This document shows positions 9,446 to 21,620 of a DNA stretch of 54,328 nt, in pieces. This stretch comes from Candidatus Dormiibacterota bacterium. Lineage in GTDB: Bacteria; Chloroflexota; Dormibacteria; Aeolococcales; Bog-877. A program made the translations under genes and the position numbers. The notes under the pieces are model-generated. The model searched no databases, was not told where the DNA came from, and saw only the letters and a program-made list of their open reading frames with translations. The number at the start of each line of letters is the position of its first letter. Positions within the stretch are counted from its first letter, which is position 1. Where the stretch lies: NCBI GenBank assembly GCA_027306885.1, contig DAHUYV010000041.1, positions 1-54,328 on the forward strand, given 5' to 3'.

Positions 9446-10671
9446 TGGCCGAGGCCCCCATCCAGGTCCAGAAGCTCAGCAAGCGCTTCCGCATCTATCA
9501 CCAGCGCAGTGAGACGCTGAAGCAGGCCCTGGTCGACCGGCGCCGCTCCCGCTACGAGGAGTTCTGGGCGGTGAAGGATGCCGACTTCCAGGTGACGGAG
9601 GGGGAGACCTTCGGCATCATCGGGGCCAACGGCTCGGGCAAGTCGACCCTGCTCAAGTGCATCGCCGGGATCCTGGTCCCCGATCGCGGCCGGGTGGCGG
9701 TCCGGGGCCGGCTGGCATCCCTGCTGGAGGTGGGCGCCGGCTTCCATCCCGACTACAGCGGGCGGGAGAACATCTTCCTCAACGGGGCGATCCTGGGGCT
9801 GCCGCGGCGCTACATCAACTCCGTTCTCGATGAGATCGTGGCCTTCGCCGAGCTGGAGCAGTTCATCGACAACCCGGTGCGCAACTACAGCTCGGGGATG
9901 TACACCCGACTCGGGTTCTCCATCGCCATCCACATGGATCCCGACATCCTCCTCATCGACGAGGTGCTGGCGGTGGGCGACGAGGCCTTCCAGCGGCGCT
10001 GCATGGACCACATCGAGGAGATGCGCCGCGAGGGCCGCACCCTGATCTTCGTGTCCCACGCCGCGGACACCGTGCGCAAGCTCTGCCACCGCTGCCTCTG
10101 GTTGGAGGCGGGAGCGGAGCGGATGCTGGGGCCGACCGACGCCGTGGTCGACGGGTACATCGAGGAGGTCAACCGGCGGGAGATGGCGGCACTGCAGCAG
10201 GCGGCCGAGGCCACCTCGGGCCCGGGTTGGATGGGGGTGCGCATCACCTCGCTCCGGGTTCTCGGGCCGGACGGCCAGGAGGGGCTGACCGGGACCGGTG
10301 AGCCGCTGCTGGTGCGGATCGGGTACGAGGCCCCGGCGGGCGGCCTGAACCGGGTGCGCTTTCGGGTCTCCTTCCACCCCGCCGACGGGCCGGAGCTGGT
10401 CAGCGTCCAGACCGACGACCGGGAGCTGGGTGAGCGCTCCCTGCCGGGGTCCGGGGAGGTCGCCCTCACCATCCCTGAGCTTCCCTTCCTGGACGGCGTG
10501 TACGGGACCAAGGTGGAGATCGAGGACATCGCCAGTGGCCGACCCTACGTCTCCCTCGACCGGCCCCAGAGCTTCCGCGTCCACGGCCCCGGGCGACGGG
10601 AGCAGGGGATGGCCCTGGTGGGCCACCGATGGGAGCTGCCGGTATCCGACCCCAGCGCGGTCTCGGCCTGA
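9445..10671 (+). CDS. Polysaccharide ABC transporter ATPase (Wzt/TagH-like) with C-terminal Wzt-like domain
   Basis: Walker A 'GANGSGKSTLLKCIAG', signature 'YSSGMYTRLGFSIA', Walker B 'ILLIDEVLAVGD'; C-terminal beta-rich extension. Confidence 0.93.
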   Translation: MAEAPIQVQKLSKRFRIYHQRSETLKQALVDRRRSRYEEFWAVKDADFQVTEGETFGIIGANGSGKSTLLKCIAGILVPDRGRVAVRGRLASLLEVGAGFHPDYSGRENIFLNGAILGLPRRYINSVLDEIVAFAELEQFIDNPVRNYSSGMYTRLGFSIAIHMDPDILLIDEVLAVGDEAFQRRCMDHIEEMRREGRTLIFVSHAADTVRKLCHRCLWLEAGAERMLGPTDAVVDGYIEEVNRREMAALQQAAEATSGPGWMGVRITSLRVLGPDGQEGLTGTGEPLLVRIGYEAPAGGLNRVRFRVSFHPADGPELVSVQTDDRELGERSLPGSGEVALTIPELPFLDGVYGTKVEIEDIASGRPYVSLDRPQSFRVHGPGRREQGMALVGHRWELPVSDPSAVSA

Positions 10672-11903
10672 CGGGGGCCGAGGTCACCGACGCCCCGGAT
10701 CCGGTCGCCTCGGTCAGCGCGATCGTCATCACCTATCGGCCCGACCTTCGGATGCTGGAGCGTTGCCTCACCTCCCTCGTCACCTCCCGACCCCGGCCCC
10801 TCGAGGTCGTCCTCGTGGACAACTCCCCGGAGAGCGAGGAGGTGGAGCGGCTGGCCCGGGCGGCGCTGGCCGGGGAAGGAGCGCCGGAGCTGGTCTTCCT
10901 GGCGCAGGGACGCAACCTCGGGTACGCCGCCGCCACCAACGCGGGGGTCTCGGCCAGCTCCGGTGACCTGGTGCTCCTCCTCAACCCCGACGCCACCCTT
11001 GGCGAGGGCGCCCTCGGCTTAATGGTGGCCGCGGCGGCGGCCAACCCTGAGGCCCTGGGCTTCGCGCCCAAGATCCTGCTCACCTCGCCGGCGTACGCCA
11101 TCGACTCGGTGGGGATGGCGCTCGGGGAGGGAGCCGAGGGCACCCAGCGCGGCCTGGGCCAGGTCGACGCCGGCCAGTACGACCGCCCGGAGCGGGTGGC
11201 CGGGCTCTGCTTCGCCGGGGCGCTCATCCGTCGTCCGGGGTTCTTTGGGGCCAGGGTCGGGCCGCTGGACGAGCGCTACTTCATGTTCTACGAGGACGTG
11301 GACTGGTCGCTGCGGGCGACGGTGCTCGGGGAGTTCTTCCTCACCGTCCCCGCGGCCGTGGTGGTCCACTTTCACTCGGCCAGCACCCGGAGCCTTGGGC
11401 AGGGCTTCAAGATTCGCCTCATCCAGCGCAACCTGATCTGGACGGCGATCAAGAACCTGGAGCTGGAGCCCGCCCTCAGGGTCCTCATCCGGCGCAGCCT
11501 GGCCAACCTCCGGTGGGCCGCTCGCGGCCGGCACCCGGGCGCCTCCATCCGAGCCGTGCTCGAAGCGTGGGCCGGGCTCCCGGAGATGCTCTCAGCCCGG
11601 CGCGAGCTGCAGCGCCGGCGGCGCCGACGCGACCGGGAGGTGCTGGGGCTGGAGGGGCAGGCGAGCTTCTTCGACGTCGACCGGTACGAGCCCGACCTCA
11701 GCGCCGCCGCTCTGGTGGCGGTGATCGGTCGCCTGTACGCGCTCCGGCCCTCGCCGGAGCTGCAGGGGTTGCTGCTGCGACTTCAGAGCGCCGAGAACAC
11801 CGGTCTGGGCCGGGACCGCCGCCTTCTGGCCGCCATGGTGCGGGAGAGCGGCATCGTCCTCGGTCCGGGTCTGACCTGGATGGTGGCGGAACTCGAGCGC
11901 TGA
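10629..11903 (+). CDS. Family 2 glycosyltransferase (rhamnosyltransferase-like)
   Basis: 'SAIVITYRPDLRMLERCLTSL', 'VVLVDNSPES', 'NLGYAAATNAGV', 'LLLNPDATL', 'FYEDVDWSLRA'; start could be ATG 10629 or CTG 10668. Confidence 0.9.
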   Translation: MGAAGIRPQRGLGLTGAEVTDAPDPVASVSAIVITYRPDLRMLERCLTSLVTSRPRPLEVVLVDNSPESEEVERLARAALAGEGAPELVFLAQGRNLGYAAATNAGVSASSGDLVLLLNPDATLGEGALGLMVAAAAANPEALGFAPKILLTSPAYAIDSVGMALGEGAEGTQRGLGQVDAGQYDRPERVAGLCFAGALIRRPGFFGARVGPLDERYFMFYEDVDWSLRATVLGEFFLTVPAAVVVHFHSASTRSLGQGFKIRLIQRNLIWTAIKNLELEPALRVLIRRSLANLRWAARGRHPGASIRAVLEAWAGLPEMLSARRELQRRRRRRDREVLGLEGQASFFDVDRYEPDLSAAALVAVIGRLYALRPSPELQGLLLRLQSAENTGLGRDRRLLAAMVRESGIVLGPGLTWMVAELER

Positions 11904-11945
11904 GGCGGGCGCGGGCCGGGTCGGGGTGGGGCCAACCGGCTCGGA

Positions 11946-12416
11946 TCAGGCGTTGAGGCCCTGGGTTGGCCCGGCGGCGAAGGTCAGGTTGTGGTTGACC
12001 AGGTAGTTCCAGATGGCCGCCAGCCCGATCCCGACCAGGAGGGCCAGGAGGTAGAAGACGTGGAGCAGATCGGCCCCAGCCAGCAGGGCAGCCTCCTGAA
12101 TCCCCATGCCCACGAGGGACACCCCCTCGAAGGTGACCGCCCGGCGCAGCTTCCGGCCATCCCGGCGGTCCCTCCAGGTGACGAGGGAGTTGACGGTGAA
12201 GGTGACGGCGATGGCGGTCTGGATGGCGATCGCCGAGGCCAGCCAGAGGGGCAGGAACAGGACGTGGTGGTAGAGGAGGGCGGTGCCGCCCAGGGTGGTC
12301 GCGGCCCCCAGGACGCCGGCGAATCCAAACGACGCCACCCGCCGTCCGTGCTCGCGGACCACCGAGCCGGCCGTGGTACTGGGAAGCTGCTCCCAGGCCG
12401 ACGATAGCCTTCCCAC
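11946..12416 (-). CDS. GtrA-family membrane protein
   Basis: 'RRVASFGFAGVLGAATTLGGTALLYHHVL', 'FTVNSLVTWRDR', 'IWNYLVNHNLTF'; GTG start inferred at 12416. Confidence 0.82.
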   Translation of the reverse strand: MGRLSSAWEQLPSTTAGSVVREHGRRVASFGFAGVLGAATTLGGTALLYHHVLFLPLWLASAIAIQTAIAVTFTVNSLVTWRDRRDGRKLRRAVTFEGVSLVGMGIQEAALLAGADLLHVFYLLALLVGIGLAAIWNYLVNHNLTFAAGPTQGLNA

Positions 12417-12894
12417 TTCCTCTGAGGTTACCAGAGGGGTCCTCCCCAACCGGGCCGTGACCTCACGGCCCGGTCGCGAACAGCGGGACGCCGATGCCGG
12501 CCGGCCGCGGTGCCGGTGACGGCGTCGACCGTCTCCGTACTGCTCGGTGTGGTGGCCTCGCGGTGCGCGCTGGCCGAGACCCACCAAGGTGGCCTCGACA
12601 GTGTCGGCCAGGGGCCCCTGCGCCTGCTGATCATCGGAGGTGTGGGAGGCGGGGCCCTGTGGGCGCCGCCTTGGAGCAGCCCGCCGCACCTCCAGCGGGA
12701 TCGCATCCGGCCAGCAGGCCTCGGCCCCACCCGAGTTGGAGGCCGCCTTCCACCCACCCGGCCAGATCCCCGCCTCGACCGGTTCCCGGCCGAGCTGAGA
12801 GGGCCAACTCAGGCGGGGCTCAGGGCGGTGCCATACGGTAGATTGCAGAGGCTGGGCTGCGGCCCGGCGCCCCCGTGCTCCATTCGAGGTTGAG

Positions 12895-13959
12895 ATGCTG
12901 AGGTTGTCACGCGCGGCGCGGTTGGCGCTGCCGGTCCTGGCGCTGGCGGTGGCCGGATGCGCGGGCTCTGTCCCCCAGGGCAGTCCCCCCAAGGTCGCCA
13001 AGATACCCAGCACCAAGCTCTCGCCCGACGCGCTCTCGCAGGCTCTTCTGGCGCTCCAGGCCGACTATGTGAACCTCTACAAGGAGGTGGCTCCCTCGGT
13101 GGTGCAGATCTCCACCTCACAGGATCTGGGCTCGGGGATCATCTTCAACACCGAGGGCGACATCGTCACCAACAACCACGTCGCCAACGGCCAGAAGAGC
13201 TTCACGGTCACCCTGTCCAACGGCAAGACCTACACCGGCACCCTGGTCAACACCTTCGCCGGTGATGACCTGGCGGTGATCCGCATCAGCGCCCCCGGGC
13301 TTCACCCCGCCACCTTCGCCGACTCCTCCCAGCTGCAGGTGGGGGACATCGTGATGGCGATCGGCAATCCCCTCGGCTACCAGAGCTCGGCCACCGATGG
13401 GATCGTGTCCGCGGTGGGCCGGACGGTCAGCGAGCCCAACGGGGTCACCCTCCCGGACGTGATCCAGACCTCGGCGCCGATCAACCCCGGCAACAGTGGC
13501 GGCGCCCTGGTGGACCTGCAGGGTCAGGTGGTCGGCATTCCCACCCTGGCGGCGCTGGACCCCCAGCTGGGAAGCTCCCAGGCTCCCGGGATCGGGTTCG
13601 CCATCCCCAGAAACGTGGTCACCAAGATCGCCGGCCAGATCGTTAAGTACGGCAAGGTGGTGAGCTCGGGCCGGGCCTTCATCGGGGTGGATGTGGAGCA
13701 GGTGACCAACAGCCAGGGCCAGCCCGCCGGGGTGCTGGTGGTGAAGGTGACCAGGACCGCCGCCAGCCAGGCGGGACTGAAGGCCCAGGACGTGATCACC
13801 TCGATCAACGGCACGGCCACGCCCTCGGTCCAGGACCTGACCGACGCCCTCGCCGCCCTCAACCCCGGCCAGACCGTGAAGCTGGCGGTGACCGAGCCCA
13901 ACGGGACCAAGATCACCGTCTCCCTGAGCCTGGGCGAGTTGCCCGCCGGGAGTGGCTGA
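12895..13959 (+). CDS. HtrA/DegP-type serine protease with PDZ domain, lipoprotein signal
   Basis: Lipobox 'LAVAGCAGS'; triad motifs 'TNNHV', 'DDLAVIRI', 'GNSGGALV'; C-terminal PDZ. Confidence 0.94.
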   Translation: MLRLSRAARLALPVLALAVAGCAGSVPQGSPPKVAKIPSTKLSPDALSQALLALQADYVNLYKEVAPSVVQISTSQDLGSGIIFNTEGDIVTNNHVANGQKSFTVTLSNGKTYTGTLVNTFAGDDLAVIRISAPGLHPATFADSSQLQVGDIVMAIGNPLGYQSSATDGIVSAVGRTVSEPNGVTLPDVIQTSAPINPGNSGGALVDLQGQVVGIPTLAALDPQLGSSQAPGIGFAIPRNVVTKIAGQIVKYGKVVSSGRAFIGVDVEQVTNSQGQPAGVLVVKVTRTAASQAGLKAQDVITSINGTATPSVQDLTDALAALNPGQTVKLAVTEPNGTKITVSLSLGELPAGSG

Positions 13960-14028
13960 GCCCGAACCGGAACGAAGAGCGCGACCCCGCTCCCGGCTGA
14001 GCGGGCCACCGGCCCCTGGAGGTGAACC

Positions 14029-14379
14029 ATGGACAAGACCCCCGACCTGGAGTCCGCCGGCGAGCAGCAGGTGGCTTGGATCATGACCCCGTATCAGGCA
14101 CCGGTCCTGGACCGGGATGGGAACACCTTCGGGACCACGGCGGCCCTGTTGGGGGATGAGGCGGAGGACATCTTCCACGGGCTGGCGGTGAAGCCCCACA
14201 CGGGTGGCAAGCTGGTCGAGCTGGCGTCCGCCAACGTGGTCCGGATCACCACCCTCGCGGTGCACACCGACCTCAGCGCCGAGGCCGCGGCGGGGCTCCC
14301 GCTGTACCGGGAGGAACGCTGGTACCACCTGGGCCGGGGCGGCCTCTTCCGCAAGCGGCCGGAGTGGCGCGACGGGTGA
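14029..14379 (+). CDS. PRC-barrel-like hypothetical protein
   Basis: 116 aa; 'APVLDRDGNTFGTTAAL' resembles PRC-barrel start. Confidence 0.5.
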   Translation: MDKTPDLESAGEQQVAWIMTPYQAPVLDRDGNTFGTTAALLGDEAEDIFHGLAVKPHTGGKLVELASANVVRITTLAVHTDLSAEAAAGLPLYREERWYHLGRGGLFRKRPEWRDG

Positions 14380-14629
14380 CCGGAGGCAGGCACCCGCGCC
14401 CTGCGGGGCTCCCGGGATCGGCCAGGGTGGCGGACCTGCCGACCTCCAAGCGATCCCTGCCCCACCTCCCCATCCCGCCCCGCGGTAGGCGCGGATCCGC
14501 CGGGCCCCAGCCCTGGCGCTAGCTTTCGGCTCCGGGACCAAGTTGGGCCCGCCCATGCGCGACCCGCCGACGAGGCGGTACCTTGCATCCTTGCGCCCGC
14601 TCTCGGGGCGCCAGGAGCCCAGGAGGGAA

Positions 14630-16069
14630 ATGATGCTGGACAGGCCGATGCCCGGAGCCCAGGTAGCCTTTCCCACCGAGGCCGGGCAGGCCCCTCCCGG
14701 GGCGTCTCCGTACCGGATCCAGCGCACCATGCGGCTGCGCAACCAGAACCGTCCGGGAGTGCTGGGGGAGGTGGCCACCGCCATCGGCGCCGCCGGCGGC
14801 AACATCGGCGACATCCGCACGGTGGAGCGGGGCTCCCGGCACAAGGTGCGGGATATCGATGTCAGCACCACCGACCTGGCGATGCTGGAGGCGGTGCTGA
14901 CATCGGTTCGGGAGCTGCCCCACACCGAGTTGCTCGACGTCCGGGACGAGGTGCTCCGGGTCCACCTCGGGGGCAAGCTTCGGGTCAGCCCGAGGTATCC
15001 GGTGCGGACGGTGACCGACCTCCGCCACGTGTACACCCCCGGGGTGGCCGAGGTCTGCCGACTGATCGAGTCCGACCCCAGGGTGGCCGATAGGTACACC
15101 GGGATCGCCAACTCGGTGGCGGTGGTCACCGACGGCACCGCCGTGCTGGGGCTGGGCAACATCGGGCCGGTGGCGGGGATGCCGGTGATCGAGGGGAAGT
15201 GCGCCCTCCTGGCCCAGATGGTGGGCATCGACGCCCACCCGCTCCTGGTCGAGCCCGGGCCGTCGGACGAGATCGTGGCGGCGCTGACCCGGGTGGCACC
15301 TTCGTTCGGCGCGATCCAGCTGGAGGATTTCGCCGCGCCCCACTGCTTCGAGATCACCCCGGCGCTCCAGGCGCGGGTCGCGATTCCGGTGATGCACGAC
15401 GACCAGCACGGGACCGCCACCGTGGTCCTGGCGGCGGTGCTGCGGGCGGCGTCGATGACTGGTCGCGAGGCCACGGGGCTCACCGCCGGGGTCGTCGGCC
15501 TGGGGGCCGCGGGCTCGGCGATCGCCCAGCTCCTGATGCACTTCCAGGGCCGCCCGGTGTACGGCACCGGGCGCACCCCCGACTCGATCGAGCGGCTGAA
15601 GGCCGAGGGCGGCATCGCCGTGGAGTTGGATGAGCTTCTCGGCCGCTGTGACCTGGTGATCGCTGCAACGGCCCAGCCTGGCCTGATCCGGCCCGATCAG
15701 GTCCGGCCCGGTCAGATCATCTTCGCCATCTCCAACCCAATCCCAGAGATCGAGCCGGAGCGAGCGATGGAGGCGGGCGCCACCCTGGCGGTGGACGGCT
15801 CGGTGGTCAACAACCTGCTCGGCTTTCCGGGGCTGTTCCGCGGGGTGCTGGACACCAGGGCCAGGCGCTTCACCACCGAGATGTACGTGGCCGCGGCGCT
15901 GGCCATCGCCTCCCGGGCGACCCACGACGAGGTGGTGCCGGACTCCCTCGATCCCGGGGTCCACCGGGAGGTGGCCCGAGCGGTGGTGCGGGCCGCCGTG
16001 GCCGGAGGGGTGGCGCGGGCCGAGCCCTCTCTCGAGTACTTCGAGGACTGGCCGAGCTCGGGGGGCTGA
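14630..16069 (+). CDS. NAD(P)-dependent malic enzyme with N-terminal ACT domain
   Basis: ACT-like 'QNRPGVLGEVATAIGAAGGNIGDI'; malic enzyme 'YTPGVAEVCR', 'VTDGTAVLGLGNIGPVAGMPVIEGKCALL', 'HDDQHGTA', 'FAISNPIPEI'. Confidence 0.95.
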   Translation: MMLDRPMPGAQVAFPTEAGQAPPGASPYRIQRTMRLRNQNRPGVLGEVATAIGAAGGNIGDIRTVERGSRHKVRDIDVSTTDLAMLEAVLTSVRELPHTELLDVRDEVLRVHLGGKLRVSPRYPVRTVTDLRHVYTPGVAEVCRLIESDPRVADRYTGIANSVAVVTDGTAVLGLGNIGPVAGMPVIEGKCALLAQMVGIDAHPLLVEPGPSDEIVAALTRVAPSFGAIQLEDFAAPHCFEITPALQARVAIPVMHDDQHGTATVVLAAVLRAASMTGREATGLTAGVVGLGAAGSAIAQLLMHFQGRPVYGTGRTPDSIERLKAEGGIAVELDELLGRCDLVIAATAQPGLIRPDQVRPGQIIFAISNPIPEIEPERAMEAGATLAVDGSVVNNLLGFPGLFRGVLDTRARRFTTEMYVAAALAIASRATHDEVVPDSLDPGVHREVARAVVRAAVAGGVARAEPSLEYFEDWPSSGG

Positions 16070-16095
16070 GTCTGGCGGGGCCGTACGATGAGCGG

Positions 16096-16557
16096 GTGCT
16101 GATCGAGGCCCTCCCCGAGTCCGAGCTGGACTCGATCCGACCACTGCTCCTCGAGCTGCTCATCTCGGACGCCGGTGATCCGGCCAGCCCCGGGCTGCGA
16201 TCCCGGTTGGATGAGGCGCTGCCGCGAACCAGAGCCACCTTCCGGGGCGAGAACCACGTGTTCGCGGCCCGCGAGCAGGGCCGGGTCCTGGCCTTCTGCT
16301 GGTGCGTTGTCTTTGACCCGGGCACCGGCCTGGAGGGAGAGGTGGCCGAGCTTTACGTCCTTCCCGGGGAACGGGGCCGGGGCCTCGCCGGGCGGCTCCT
16401 CGGGGAGGCAACCCGGCTGTTCGCCGAGCGCCGGGTGACCTTCGCCAGCGTCTGGACCGATCCCGGCAACCAGGTGGCCCTCCGGGCCTATCAGACCGCG
16501 GGCTTCACCCCCACCGAGCAGCTTGTGCTCACCTGGAACCCTCCCGATGGCGGCTGA
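16096..16557 (+). CDS. GNAT-family N-acetyltransferase
   Basis: 'VAELYVLPGERGRGLAGRLLGEATRLF', 'NQVALRAYQTAGF'. Confidence 0.88.
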   Translation: MLIEALPESELDSIRPLLLELLISDAGDPASPGLRSRLDEALPRTRATFRGENHVFAAREQGRVLAFCWCVVFDPGTGLEGEVAELYVLPGERGRGLAGRLLGEATRLFAERRVTFASVWTDPGNQVALRAYQTAGFTPTEQLVLTWNPPDGG

Positions 16558-17662
16558 CGCTCAGGACGGCAGGGCCGGCGCCCGACGCCTGGGGGCGGTC
16601 GCCCTGGTGGCGGCCGTGGTGGGGGTGGCCTTCGGCGGGGGAGTGAGCTTCCTCGCCTACCGCCAGCTGGCCAGCCCGGGATCCGCCCCCTTGCCGATTC
16701 GGACGAGCGGCGGCGGGGGCGGCTCCCAGTCGGTATCCCTCAGCTCGGTCGTGGCCGCGGTGGCCCCCTCGGTGGTCGTGGTGGTGCGCCAGCAGAGGGG
16801 TGGGGGGGTCCCCACCGCCGCCGACGCCTCGGACGGTTTCGTGGCCAGCTCCCAGGGCCTCATCGTCACCAGCGAGGGTGCGGTGGCCGGCGCCGCGGGG
16901 GTCGAGGTGGTGCTCGCCAATGGAGACGTCCTCCCGGCGACCATCGCCAGCTCCGATCCCTACACCGGAGTGGTGCTGCTCCAGGTGAGCTCGCCGGCCC
17001 TCCCAGCGCCGCTGAGCTTCGGCTCGCCGCCGGCCCTTGGGTCGACAGCGATCGCCATCTCGCTCGCCCTCGGCGGGTCCGCCAGCGTCGACGTGGGGAC
17101 GGTGAGCGAGCTGGGACTGACCGCCGAGGTGGCCGATCCGGCCGCCCCCTCGGGATCGGCCCTGATCGATGGGATGATGCGCACCGACGTCCCGGCGCCC
17201 CAGGGCAGTTCCGGGGCGCCGCTGGTCAACGCCTCGGGCCAGGTTGTCGGCATCCTCAACGGGGAGCGGATGGCGCCCAGCGGCCAGGGGCCGGGCTACT
17301 TCGCGTTGGACGCCTCGGAGGCCGCCTACCTGGTCACCGCCATCACCACCAACGGCTCGGGCCCGCAGCCTCTCGGAATGGTCAGCCAATACCTCACCCC
17401 AGCCACGGCCGCGGCCCTGCAGCTCGCCTCGGGGGCGGAGATCCTGGTGGTCGACCCCGGTTCCGTGGCCGCCGCCGCCGGCCTGAAGGCCGGTGACGTG
17501 GTGGTCAGCGCGGACGGTAGCCCGGTTCTGGATGCTGGGGCTCCGAGCTTCCCCGCCCTGTCCGACCTGCTCACCTCCTTCGGTCCTGGGGCCAAGGTCA
17601 CGCTGGTTGTGCAGCGCGGTGGGGCGCGCCGGACTCTCACGCTGAGCGTGCCGGTGGCTTGA
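16547..17662 (+). CDS. Membrane-anchored HtrA-like protein with PDZ domain, probably catalytically inactive
   Basis: TM segment, trypsin-like fold motifs and PDZ 'SVAAAAGLKAGDVVVSADGSPV'; His and Asp positions of the triad appear substituted. Confidence 0.82.
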   Translation: MAADAQDGRAGARRLGAVALVAAVVGVAFGGGVSFLAYRQLASPGSAPLPIRTSGGGGGSQSVSLSSVVAAVAPSVVVVVRQQRGGGVPTAADASDGFVASSQGLIVTSEGAVAGAAGVEVVLANGDVLPATIASSDPYTGVVLLQVSSPALPAPLSFGSPPALGSTAIAISLALGGSASVDVGTVSELGLTAEVADPAAPSGSALIDGMMRTDVPAPQGSSGAPLVNASGQVVGILNGERMAPSGQGPGYFALDASEAAYLVTAITTNGSGPQPLGMVSQYLTPATAAALQLASGAEILVVDPGSVAAAAGLKAGDVVVSADGSPVLDAGAPSFPALSDLLTSFGPGAKVTLVVQRGGARRTLTLSVPVA

Positions 17663-17733
17663 GGCGGTCCTGACGGCGCCGAGCGCCGGTCCCGGCAGGT
17701 GGAGTTGGTAACCTTGCCGATTGGAGCGGGCAC

Positions 17734-18366
17734 GTGCGAGGCCGCCGGCCCTGGGTACCCGCGCCCTCGGGAGAGAAGCTGTTGGAGATAGCCTGGCTCG
17801 GCGGCGACGCGCTTCTGCTCCGGGGTAGGGAGGCTCGCGTCCTCCTCGCCCCCAGCTCGGTGCCGGTTCCCTCCGGGGTCGACATAGTGGTCGGCGGCGG
17901 AGGCGACGGCAACCTGCTCCGGCCGGACGGCGGTCCTCAGGTGGTGGCCCGCCCCGGTGAGTACGAGTTGCGCGGCGTCACCGTGCACGGGGTCGCCCTT
18001 CCCACCGGCACCGCTTTCGTCGCCATCGTGGACGAGGTCCCGGTCTGCAACTTCGGGGCCCTGCCTACCGAGTTCCCCGAGGACACCCTTGAGTCCATCG
18101 GCGTCGTGGACGTCCTGGCGGTCTCCCTGGAGGGAGGCGCACCCGGGCGGGCGGTGAGCGCCGCGGCGCTGGTGGGTCGGCTGCAGCCCGCGGTGGTGGT
18201 CCCGATCGGGTTTGAGCCGGTCGAGGGCGGAGTGCCCGAGGCGCTTGCCGCGTTCATCAAGGAGATGGGCGTTGGGGAGGTTCACCCCCAGGCACGGCTC
18301 AGCCTATCGGGCTTCTCCGGAGGTTCCGAGGACACCCGGGTGGTGGTCCTGGAGCCTCGCCGCTGA
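17734..18366 (+). CDS. MBL-fold-like protein without the metal-binding motif
   Basis: 'RPGEYELRGVTVHGV', 'IGVVDVLAVSLEGG', 'LQPAVVVPIGFEP' track UlaG-like MBL proteins; no HxHxDH. Confidence 0.6.
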   Translation: MRGRRPWVPAPSGEKLLEIAWLGGDALLLRGREARVLLAPSSVPVPSGVDIVVGGGGDGNLLRPDGGPQVVARPGEYELRGVTVHGVALPTGTAFVAIVDEVPVCNFGALPTEFPEDTLESIGVVDVLAVSLEGGAPGRAVSAAALVGRLQPAVVVPIGFEPVEGGVPEALAAFIKEMGVGEVHPQARLSLSGFSGGSEDTRVVVLEPRR

Positions 18367-21362
<2,996 letters not shown>

Positions 21363-21374
21363 GCTTGATCTGAG

Positions 21375-21584
21375 ATGAAGGCGAACATACACCCCGAATA
21401 CCATCACGACGCGGTGGTGACCTGCTCCTGCGGGAACACCTTCACCACCGGATCGACCATGACGACCCTGCACACCGAGGTCTGCAGCGTCTGCCATCCG
21501 TTCTTCACCGGGGAGCAGCGCATCGTGGACACCGGCGGCCAGGTCGAGCGCTTCCGGCGCCGCGCCCAGAGAGCCCAGCGCTAG
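21375..21584 (+). CDS. rpmE: 50S ribosomal protein L31, zinc-binding type
   Basis: '[28 protein letters not shown]...[26 protein letters not shown]'. Confidence 0.96.
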   Translation: MKANIHPEYHHDAVVTCSCGNTFTTGSTMTTLHTEVCSVCHPFFTGEQRIVDTGGQVERFRRRAQRAQR

Positions 21585-21620
21585 GAGGCGGCTGGCGCCG
21601 TCCGACGAAGGGATGATCCC

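Noticed and set aside
12510-12893. 127 aa ORF in the GtrA-HtrA gap
   Set aside because: No recognisable motif and no convincing RBS; kept as intergenic
13117-15615. 832 aa ORF on the minus strand
   Set aside because: Antisense to the HtrA, PRC-barrel and malic enzyme genes, all with clear motifs; composition is a GC-rich shadow frame
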